A DNA stretch of 24,202 nucleotides, from the NCBI GenBank assembly GCA_910589185.1, contig CAJUSU010000022.1:1-24202 (forward strand), read 5' to 3'. The notes beneath the pieces were generated by a model. That model was not told the DNA's origin, searched no databases, and saw only the letters and a program-made list of their open reading frames with translations. A program made the translations under genes and the position numbers. Each line of letters opens with the position of its first letter. Position 1 is the stretch's first letter. Shown here one piece after another: positions 16,088-23,302 of this stretch. This stretch comes from an uncultured Clostridia bacterium. GTDB lineage: Bacteria > Bacillota > Clostridia > TANB77 > CAG-508.

Positions 16088-17560
16088 TTAACCTGCTAAA
16101 ATACCTTTGACAATTTCTCTTTCGTCAAATGGATATTTCTTTCCCTTTATTTCTTGTGTTAATTCATGCCCCTTACCCGCAATAATGACCATATCTCTTT
16201 TATGCGCCATTTCAATTGCTTTTCTAATTGCTTCTTTTCTATCTACAATACATTCATATTTTCCTTTTGTCTTTTTTATTCCTGCTTCTATTTGCTCTAC
16301 AATCTTAGCTGGATCTTCTGTTCTTGGATTGTCTGAAGTGATAATAGTATAGTCTGCTTTTATTCCTGCAATCTCTCCCATAATTGGGCGCTTTCCACTG
16401 TCTCTATCTCCTCCACAACCAAATACACAAATCACATCACCTTGTGTATACTCTTGCACTGTTGTTAAAATACTCTCCAAACTTTCTGGTGAATGGGCAT
16501 AATCTATCATAATCGTAATTTCTTTTTCATTATCAACTAATTCACTTCTTCCTGGAACACGTACATTCATTAGTGCTTCCTGAATATTCTCTGGTGAAAC
16601 CCCATATTTTAATGCTACACTAATTGCTGCTAATGAATTATATACACTAAATCTTCCTGGAATGTCCGTCTTAACTCTTTGATTTTTGTCTCCTAATTTA
16701 GCTTTAAAATCTACATAAGAATTCGTAACTGTGATATCTTTTGCTAACAAATTAGCTGGATTATCAATTCCATATGTTTTAAACTCACAACTTGGGACTA
16801 ATGTTGGTAGCTTATTGGCATAAATATCATCTGAATTAATATAACCATATTTACACATTTTAAATAACTTCACTTTAGATTCAAAATAGTCCTCCATACT
16901 AGGATGTTCTTTTGGACTAATATGGTCTTTTGAAAAGTTGGTAAATATTCCTATTTCAAAATGACAACCATCTACTCTTCCTAATTTTAAACTTTGTGAG
17001 GAAACTTCCATGACTGCATAATCACATTTAGCTTTTACCATTTTACTTAAAAGTTCTTGTAGTTCTAATGCTTCTGGTGTGGTTCTATCATTATCTCCTA
17101 AATTCTTATCTCCAATATAGGTACAAATCGTGCCAATTAGCCCTACTTTAAAGCCTTGTTTTTCTAGTAAAGACTTAATCATAAAAGTAGTGGTCGTTTT
17201 TCCTTTTGTTCCTGTGACACCAATTAACTTTAACTTACGAGAAGGATTTTGATAAAAATTGCAACTACATATTGCAATAGCATATCTTGTGTCTGGCGCT
17301 AAAATAAAGGTAACATCTTCTGGTAAGCCCTTTACCATTTCTTTAGTTACTTTATCTGCTTGGGCCATAATGACCTTTGCTCCTTTTGCAATTGCTTCTG
17401 GTATATATTGGTGTCCATCTGTTTCAAATCCATCAATTGCTACAAACATATCTCCCTGTTTAATCTTTTCTGAACTGTTTTGAATTTGGCTTACTTCTAC
17501 CTCAAGACTCCCTTTTACTTTTAAGCCTTCTAGTCCTGATAAAATATTGGTTAATTCCAT
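16088..17560 (-). CDS. murE: UDP-MurNAc-tripeptide synthetase MurE, meso-DAP type
   Basis: MurE adds the third amino acid to the peptidoglycan stem peptide in the cytoplasm. The 490-aa product has the P-loop GVTGTKGKTTTT (114-125), the central Mur ligase domain with EVSSQSL and FTNFSKDH, and the C-terminal domain with DYAHSPESLE. The substrate loop reads DNPRTEDP (410-417); the DNPR form is typical of enzymes that add meso-diaminopimelate rather than lysine. The ATG at 17560 has an AAGGAGA Shine-Dalgarno. It follows spoVD by 76 bp containing a possible promoter, and is 4 bp from mraY. The expected neighbour murF is not in the window. Confidence 0.97.
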   Translation of the reverse strand: MELTNILSGLEGLKVKGSLEVEVSQIQNSSEKIKQGDMFVAIDGFETDGHQYIPEAIAKGAKVIMAQADKVTKEMVKGLPEDVTFILAPDTRYAIAICSCNFYQNPSRKLKLIGVTGTKGKTTTTFMIKSLLEKQGFKVGLIGTICTYIGDKNLGDNDRTTPEALELQELLSKMVKAKCDYAVMEVSSQSLKLGRVDGCHFEIGIFTNFSKDHISPKEHPSMEDYFESKVKLFKMCKYGYINSDDIYANKLPTLVPSCEFKTYGIDNPANLLAKDITVTNSYVDFKAKLGDKNQRVKTDIPGRFSVYNSLAAISVALKYGVSPENIQEALMNVRVPGRSELVDNEKEITIMIDYAHSPESLESILTTVQEYTQGDVICVFGCGGDRDSGKRPIMGEIAGIKADYTIITSDNPRTEDPAKIVEQIEAGIKKTKGKYECIVDRKEAIRKAIEMAHKRDMVIIAGKGHELTQEIKGKKYPFDEREIVKGILAG

Positions 17561-17592
17561 ACCGTTCTCTCCTTCTCTTTTTTCACGTTTAC

Positions 17593-17621
17593 ATTATATA
17601 CTAAAATATTTTTTTTGTATA
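17593..17621 (-). promoter_or_regulatory. Possible promoter for murE
   Basis: In the spoVD-murE gap the minus strand has a perfect -10 TATAAT (17598-17593) and, 17 nt upstream, a poor -35 TATACA (17621-17616). The region is very AT-rich, so a chance match is possible. Confidence 0.4.
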
Positions 17622-17636
17622 GAGTTTTTAATTTTT

Positions 17637-19809
17637 TTAAATCTTGATTAGAATCTTTGTCCCTTCATATATTGTAATACCTTTCTTTGGTAACTGTTCC
17701 TTTACTATTGCTGCCGTTTTATCCAATCCCTCTGGCTCATTTTCTATTTGATAATCTAAGTTTACCTCTTTTAGTGCTTTACTCGCTTCTTGTATTGTCA
17801 TTCCCTCAACATTTGGTACTTCTACTTGCTTTTTCTTATCCTCTTCTTTTTCATTATCTTTGGTTAATTCTAAATATGGTAATACTTCTGATAATACTTG
17901 CCCACCTACTGGTGCTGCAACACCACCTCCTTGATGTCCTCCTTCTCCTGTTGGATTATATAAAGTAACTAATGCCACTACTTGTGGGTCTGATATTGGA
18001 GCAACTCCACAAAAAGATGCTACATATTTATTGGTATTAACACCATCTTCTGATGTTCCTGTTTTTCCTCCTACACGATACCCCATTACTTGTGCATTTT
18101 TTCCTGTACCTTCTGCCACAACACTTTCCATCATACTTAAAATAGACTTTGCATTTTCTTCTGAAATAACTCTTTCCCCGGTTTTTACTGGTATTTCTGT
18201 TACTTCTCCTGTTTCACTATTGATGATTTTTTTCACTACTCTAGGAGTAATTTTAACACCTCCATTTGCAATACTGCTAACTGCTGTTGCTAATTGAATA
18301 GGTGTAATTTCAAATCTTTGCCCAAAAGCAATAGTAGCAAGTTCTACTGGCCCTACCTTGTTCTCTTTTAAGAAGATACTCGTTGCTTCTCCGCGATAAA
18401 TCAATTCCTGTTGGTTTTAGAAGTCCAAATTTGTTTAGATAACTATAATATTTTGAAACACCAATTTTTTGCCCTAATCCTATAAATACTGGGTTGCAGG
18501 AATTCATTAGCGCCTGCCTTAGAGATTCACTTCCATGTGGCCTATAATATCTCCAACATTTAATTCTAACTCCTGCTATCTCAATTCCACCTGTACAACA
18601 AAATTCCCCTTCTTTGTCTGGAGTCGTAATACCCTCTTCTAAAGATGCAGAAGCTGTAATCAGCTTAAAAACAGAACCCGGCTCATAAGTATCACTAACT
18701 GCTTTGTTTCTCCAAAGTGCCATCATTGCTTTGTTTCTATCTGCCTGTGACATTCCATCCCATTCAGCCTTTAGTTCATCTGTGGAAGGTTCAAACGGTT
18801 CATTTAAGTTATAGTTCGGATAGCCTGCCATTGCTAGCACATCTCCTGTTTTTGGGTTCATAATAACAATATTTCCACCATCTGTGCATTTATTATCAAT
18901 GCAAGCTTCTTTTAAATATTTTTCAGCAATACCTTGTATTGTTGCATCTATACTTAATACCAAATCATTTCCGTCAATAGCATCTACATAGTTTTCATGT
19001 ACTGCCTCAATATCACCACCTTTGGCATCTGTTAACCTCTCTATTTTTCCTTTTTGTCCTTTTAATTGCTCATCATAAACCGCTTCAATTCCATCTAATC
19101 CTTGATTATCACTACCTGAAAAACCAATGACTTGTGAAGCTAAGTTATTATATGGATAATATCGTTTAGTGTCTTCGTCAATATTAACTCCTTTTGTGAT
19201 ATTATTATTCTTTAGCCATACACGCAACTCGTTTGTTTTCTCTTTATCTACCTTTCTACTAATGGTTTCTATGGAACTCTTTTTCGTCACTCTTTTAAAA
19301 ACAGTTTCATAGTCTAGTTCTAAAATATCACTTAAGGCCTTTGCTACCTTTTCCTTATCTTCTTTTGCAATATTCCCCGGATTGACTGTAACTGTTTCTA
19401 CTGTACTACTCACTGCCAAAATGTTTTTTTCTGTGCTATCGTAAATAGTACCTCTTTTTGGATTAATACTTCTATCTAAAGTCTGTTGTACATAGGCCAT
19501 TGACTGTAATCTTGCTCCTTCACCAAATTGTATCCACCCAATACGAAACAAAAGTGCAAAAAGAATGGACCACAAAATGATAATTTCACTTCTCATTCTT
19601 TTCTTTCTAGTAACATCTCCTATTTTTTCTTCTGCTTTGACTTTTACCTTCTTACTTTTTACTTCCTTGCCAAATTTTTTCTTCATACCTTTTTGCGCTA
19701 TTTTCTTCTCTTTTTTTAAATTAACTACTTCCTCTTTTTTCTTTTTCTTCCATTTCATTAATTGCTTTTTATCTAAAACCTCACGTAAACTCTTTTTGGA
19801 ATTTCGCAT
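17637..19809 (-). CDS. spoVD: SpoVD/FtsI-type penicillin-binding protein, +1 frameshift at CGG
   Basis: A class B transpeptidase that cross-links septal or spore-cortex peptidoglycan. Read through a +1 shift at 18393 it is 723 aa: a Lys-rich cytoplasmic N-terminus (1-72), one membrane segment (about 74-92), the dimerisation domain, and the transpeptidase domain with S379-V-F-K382, S437-C-N439 and K582-T-G. One PASTA domain lies at about 660-723, the SpoVD-like arrangement. The 0-frame reaches TGIDLS, then CGG, and stops at 18310 before the KTG motif; skipping C gives TGIDLSGEATSIFLKEN, as in the family. The ATG at 19809 has AGGAGA upstream (19819-19824). ftsI/pbpB is an alternative name. It heads the cluster; I see no clear promoter. 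Confidence 0.9.
18391..18393 (-). other. +1 frameshift site, in-frame CGG (spoVD, codon 473)
   Basis: Reading frame TTA TCG CGG AGA AGC becomes TTA TCG (C) GGA GAA GCA. The skipped base is taken as the C at 18393. Skipping the preceding G would give the same protein (TCC GGA, also Ser-Gly). Confidence 0.88.
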
Positions 19810-19933
19810 TTTAAGTCTTCTCCTATCTTTTTTCTTGTTTCTATTTTATTCAAGCTATGTACAAAAGAGAACTGACAAGCTTTAACATTTTATGACAGGA
19901 TAGCATAAGATGTAATAGATAGGAGGCAAGTGT

Positions 19934-20384
19934 ATGTTTTTTTATGATGCTAAAGCACATATCAAAGGTGGAAAAAGCTATCCTAATATAGATGGTACAG
20001 TTACTTTTAAAGAAACTAAAAGTGGAGTTTTAGTCACTGCCAAAATCAATGGATTACCACAGTCTAAAGATAGCTGTAAAGGTCGTTTTTTTGGTTTTCA
20101 TATTCATGAAGGCACTTCTTGTAGTGGAAATGATAATGATGAGTTTGCAAATGCAAAATCTCATTTAAACCCTTCAAATTTTCCTCACCCATTTCATATG
20201 GGAGATTTACCACCTTTGCTTGAAAATAACGGTCAGGCTTACATGAGCATTTTAATTAATAAGTTTAAAATAAAAGATATTATGGGCAAAGTAGTGATTA
20301 TCCATGATATGCCTGATGATTTTACTACACAACCTAGCCGGAAATTCAGGAACTAAAATTGCTTGTGGTAAGATTAAACTGTAA
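19934..20384 (+). CDS. Cu/Zn superoxide dismutase-like protein, +1 frameshift at CGG
   Basis: A SOD_Cu family protein of 149 aa if read through a +1 shift at 20339. Metal-ligand candidates are His56 and His58 (FGFHIHEG), His77 (SHLNP), His85 and His88 with Asp91 (PHPFHMGDLPPL), and His124 (VVIIHDMPDD). The 0-frame ends RKFRN just after TTQPS; skipping the C of CGG gives QPSGNSGTKIACGKIKL. This is the conserved family C-terminus, including Cys144, the likely disulfide partner of Cys63. A Lys replaces the usual arginine before ACG. No signal peptide is seen, so it is probably cytoplasmic. The ATG has an AGGAGG Shine-Dalgarno (19921-19926). It is a lone plus-strand gene; no clear promoter was found in the 124-bp gap upstream. 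Confidence 0.88.
20339..20341 (+). other. +1 frameshift site, in-frame CGG (SOD gene, codon 136)
   Basis: Reading frame CCT AGC CGG AAA TTC becomes CCT AGC (C) GGA AAT TCA GGA. The skipped C is at 20339 (or 20338; same protein). It restores QPSGNSG and the following conserved end. Confidence 0.88.
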
Positions 20385-20388
20385 ATAC

Positions 20389-20436
20389 AAAAGAAAACGA
20401 CTATCAATTTATTTCATTGACAGCCGTTTTTCTTTT
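20389..20436 (-). terminator. Terminator of the MBOAT gene
   Basis: In minus-strand RNA, 20436-20416 pairs with 20408-20389 around a 7-nt loop. The lower arms are A/G-rich and U/C-rich, and the upper 11 bp include two G-U pairs. In the plus-strand direction the same two positions are A-C mismatches, so the element looks built for the minus-strand gene, whose stop codon it overlaps. It may still end the plus-strand SOD transcript less well. Confidence 0.75.
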
Positions 20437-21832
20437 AAAATCTAAAATAAATAAATGGGTTATAGGTTGCCACTAATAAGAAGCATATCGATAAAATGAA
20501 AACTCCAAAACTCCATATGCTAGATGCTACTTGGTATGTAGTAGTTTCTCTTCTCTTTTCTCTTATGTTTGCCAAAAGTGGAATACTGCCTATAATACCT
20601 ACTAAAATGTATGGTAAAGAGGAAAAGATATCGAAGTTCAAAATGATATTATCCACTATCCCTGACGCTTGCCATACAAACATTTTCTGAAGTACAATAC
20701 CCATTTGTGAAAAATCTTCTACACGGAAAATAACCCAACCAATGATGATAAAAAACAAAGCATAAATATGTTGTAAAACCTTCGGTAGTTTTTCAATTAG
20801 CTTTCCTAAAAATACCTTCTCTATGATCAGGATAACCCCATAGTACACTCCCCATAAAATAAAGTTCCAAGAAGCACCATGCCATAAGCCTGTTAACAGC
20901 CATACAACTAAAATATTTCTAAGCCATTTTAGCTTGTTAACACGATTTCCTCCTAATGGAATATACACATAGTCTCTAAACCAAGTGGAGAGTGAAATAT
21001 GCCACCTTCTCCAAAAGTCTGTGATGCTTTTGGCTATATACGGATAGTTAAAATTCTCTAGGAAGTGAAAGCCAAACATTCTACCTAGTCCAATTGCCAT
21101 ATCAGAATATCCACTAAAGTCAAAATAAATTTGCAAAGTATAACTAATCGCAGCTAACCATAAAGCAATAGTTCCAGTAACCTCTAAATCTCCTCCATAA
21201 ATCGTATCTGCTATTAAGGCCATTTGATTTGCAATTAAAACCTTTTTTCCAAGTCCAATAAAAAACCTTTTTAGTCCCTCTACTACTTCATTAAAGTTTT
21301 CTTTTCGATTTTCGATTTCTTCTGCTACTGTCTCATACCTTACAATTGGCCCTGCTATGAGTTGTGGAAATAAGGTCACATACATTCCTAGGTTAACCAT
21401 ACTTTTCTGTGCTGGTACTGTTTTACGGTATACATCAATCACATAGGATAATACTTGAAAAGTATAGAAGCTAATGCCAATTGGCAAAGCCAAATTCATT
21501 TCCCCGATATTACTATGAAAAATACTATTGATATTTTGTATCATAAAGTTTCCATATTTAAAGAAACCTATAATACCTAAATTGAAGATAACATCCATTA
21601 TCATCCATTTCTTTTTGCCCTTTTTTCTTCTCTCTATTTTAAGTGCTATAAAGTAATTGACAATAATGGATAATAACATCAAAAGCACATAAACTGGTTC
21701 GCCCCAAGCATAGAAGATAAGTGAAAAAACGAGTAATACAATATTACGATACTGTCGTTTCTTTGCTAAGAAATAGGTTAAAAGTACCAGTGGTAAGAAA
21801 ATAAATAAAAATGTAAAACTACTAAATACCAT
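20435..21832 (-). CDS. MBOAT family O-acyltransferase (AlgI/DltB-like)
   Basis: A polytopic membrane acyltransferase of 465 aa. It has the MBOAT signature region FWRRWHISLSTWFRDYVYIP (273-292) and the probable active-site His318 in LTGLWHGASWNFILWG. Such proteins pass acyl groups across the membrane to extracellular acceptors (alginate, peptidoglycan, teichoic acid or other glycans). The neighbouring DHHW/AlgX-like gene suggests O-acetylation of a surface polysaccharide; the substrate cannot be told from sequence. There is no dltA/dltC nearby, so DltB is unlikely. The ATG at 21832 has an AAAGGGGA Shine-Dalgarno. It lies 21 bp downstream of the DHHW gene, clearly the same operon, and ends in a terminator. 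Confidence 0.93.
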   Translation of the reverse strand: MVFSSFTFLFIFLPLVLLTYFLAKKRQYRNIVLLVFSLIFYAWGEPVYVLLMLLSIIVNYFIALKIERRKKGKKKWMIMDVIFNLGIIGFFKYGNFMIQNINSIFHSNIGEMNLALPIGISFYTFQVLSYVIDVYRKTVPAQKSMVNLGMYVTLFPQLIAGPIVRYETVAEEIENRKENFNEVVEGLKRFFIGLGKKVLIANQMALIADTIYGGDLEVTGTIALWLAAISYTLQIYFDFSGYSDMAIGLGRMFGFHFLENFNYPYIAKSITDFWRRWHISLSTWFRDYVYIPLGGNRVNKLKWLRNILVVWLLTGLWHGASWNFILWGVYYGVILIIEKVFLGKLIEKLPKVLQHIYALFFIIIGWVIFRVEDFSQMGIVLQKMFVWQASGIVDNIILNFDIFSSLPYILVGIIGSIPLLANIREKRRETTTYQVASSIWSFGVFILSICFLLVATYNPFIYFRF

Positions 21833-21853
21833 ATTTGTTCCCCTTTGTTTTCG

Positions 21854-23152
21854 TTAATTTGCAAGTTCAAAGTTTCCATTTGTTAAGTGGTCAATGCTAA
21901 TTAAGAATAAGAATTTATCAATTTTATTTTTCTTACAAAACTCTTCTGGATTAAATGCTTTTCCATAAGTATTTTGATAATGTCTTAAATCAATATAATA
22001 AGTTTTGTTAAAATGACTTGCCACTAATTTATTAATGGCATTTGAATAAGATGGTGCAATGACCAATAAATTCTCTTTTTCTGGCTGTTTAAAATCAAAA
22101 GATACTTCTGCAAAGTCTCCTCCATAAAAAGCACCATAATGGTTGTAACCTTTTTCAGTAGAATATCCATTATTGTAGTACATATCCCTATTGCCATATC
22201 CTGACACTGCTCCATTGACATATGTTGTGTGCTTAGGAAGCTTAAAATCATATACTGTAAATTTCTCTTTATTCGTATATACTGCTGTTGTTCTTGCATT
22301 TGAACCATAATAATAAGTATTGAAAGTCTTAGTTTCAATTGGCTCTAATACCTTGTCCTCTGGTAGCATCAAATTGATTACATCTTTGTATCCTTGATAA
22401 GAACCCTTGTAATTCCAGTGATGATCTGTTTCATAGAAATAGTCCATGTATTGCTCATAACTATCTATTTTTAATCCATCACACCTAAAGTCTGAAAATG
22501 CTTGTTTGATGTAGGTCAAAAACTCATTTTCTGTTTCGTCTACCTTATTAAAGTCAATTGACTTGCTGATATTGACAAAATAGAAATAGGAATCAACATC
22601 TTTAAAATGTTTTTGATAAGACTTCGCCATTTCGTCAATCTTCCCTTTTGCATTTTTCAAACTTCTACATTTAAATACCATATAAGGTGAATCTCCATAA
22701 TGATATACATTTCCACCTGAAATAGGCATATATTTTATTTTCCTTACCCCTTTTGGTTTCTCTTCCTCTTTGCTATTCTCTGTCTGTTTTTCTGGTTGCT
22801 CTTCCGTTGATGGCTCTTCTGTCTCGATATTTGCTACTAGTTTTTTCTGCCATTCTCCTATTATCTCTGATTTTCCACTTGTCATAGCTGTTTTAATGCT
22901 TTGACCCCAAAGCATTTGGTCAGATAAACTCTTTTCTAAATCCTCTTGATATTTTCCTTGAAAAAAGTCATGTAGACTAAACCTTGGAAATTTTGCTAAT
23001 GGTCTATTCTCTATAATAGACTCCTCTTGTTGTCCTCTTATCCAAATAGCAATTGTAAAACCAAATATAACAATAAAACTAGCCAACAAAAAAACAAGAT
23101 TTATCAAGATACTCTTTTTCTTTTGGCTTCTTGTTTGTGAATGCTTCCCCAT
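21854..23152 (-). CDS. DHHW family protein (AlgX/AlgJ-like, SGNH-type)
   Basis: A 432-aa membrane-anchored extracellular protein: basic N-terminus, one membrane segment (about 14-38), an acidic Glu/Pro-rich linker (about 109-135), then a globular domain with the motif YETDHHWNYKG, in which D243-H244-H245-W246 names the family. AlgX/AlgJ-like proteins hold an SGNH hydrolase fold that moves acetyl groups onto polysaccharides, acting with an MBOAT partner. The MBOAT gene directly downstream supports this. The ATG at 23152 is preceded by a GAGGG Shine-Dalgarno and by a promoter at 23187-23215. The target polymer is unknown. Confidence 0.92.
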   Translation of the reverse strand: MGKHSQTRSQKKKSILINLVFLLASFIVIFGFTIAIWIRGQQEESIIENRPLAKFPRFSLHDFFQGKYQEDLEKSLSDQMLWGQSIKTAMTSGKSEIIGEWQKKLVANIETEEPSTEEQPEKQTENSKEEEKPKGVRKIKYMPISGGNVYHYGDSPYMVFKCRSLKNAKGKIDEMAKSYQKHFKDVDSYFYFVNISKSIDFNKVDETENEFLTYIKQAFSDFRCDGLKIDSYEQYMDYFYETDHHWNYKGSYQGYKDVINLMLPEDKVLEPIETKTFNTYYYGSNARTTAVYTNKEKFTVYDFKLPKHTTYVNGAVSGYGNRDMYYNNGYSTEKGYNHYGAFYGGDFAEVSFDFKQPEKENLLVIAPSYSNAINKLVASHFNKTYYIDLRHYQNTYGKAFNPEEFCKKNKIDKFLFLISIDHLTNGNFELAN

Positions 23153-23186
23153 TATTTTCCCTCTTTTTTTCTTTCATTTCTCCTTG

Positions 23187-23215
23187 ATTTTATTACAATT
23201 CTATATGCAAGTCAA
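23187..23215 (-). promoter_or_regulatory. Promoter of the DHHW-MBOAT operon
   Basis: -35 TTGACT (23215-23210), 17-nt spacer, -10 TAAAAT (23192-23187) on the minus strand, 35 bp upstream of the DHHW ATG and downstream of the terminator of the DUF6273 gene. Confidence 0.65.
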
Positions 23216-23238
23216 TTGATTTTCATTCTCTTAATTTT

Positions 23239-23268
23239 AAAAAATCTCAGAAAGTTCTGAGATTTTTT
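23239..23268 (-). terminator. Terminator after the DUF6273 gene
   Basis: A perfect inverted repeat of up to 14 bp (23239-23252 with 23255-23268), best drawn as AAATCTCAG/CTGAGATTT with a short loop and flanked by A and T runs. It follows the DUF6273 stop codon by 34 bp on the minus strand. Confidence 0.8.
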
Positions 23269-23302
23269 GCATTTAAAATATATTATTTTTCAAATTTAAA
23301 TC

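Noticed and set aside
19810..19933. Promoters for spoVD (minus) and the SOD gene (plus) in their shared gap
   Set aside because: Several weak -10-like and -35-like boxes occur, but none pair at 16-18 nt with acceptable matches.
8322..20341. Sequencing or assembly errors as the source of the four frameshifts
   Set aside because: Not fully excluded without reads, but unlikely: the extra base is always a C making CGG, there is no homopolymer or shared longer motif, numerous other Gly codons are unaffected, no frameshift occurs elsewhere, and in ftsW the error would have had to leave an open frame.
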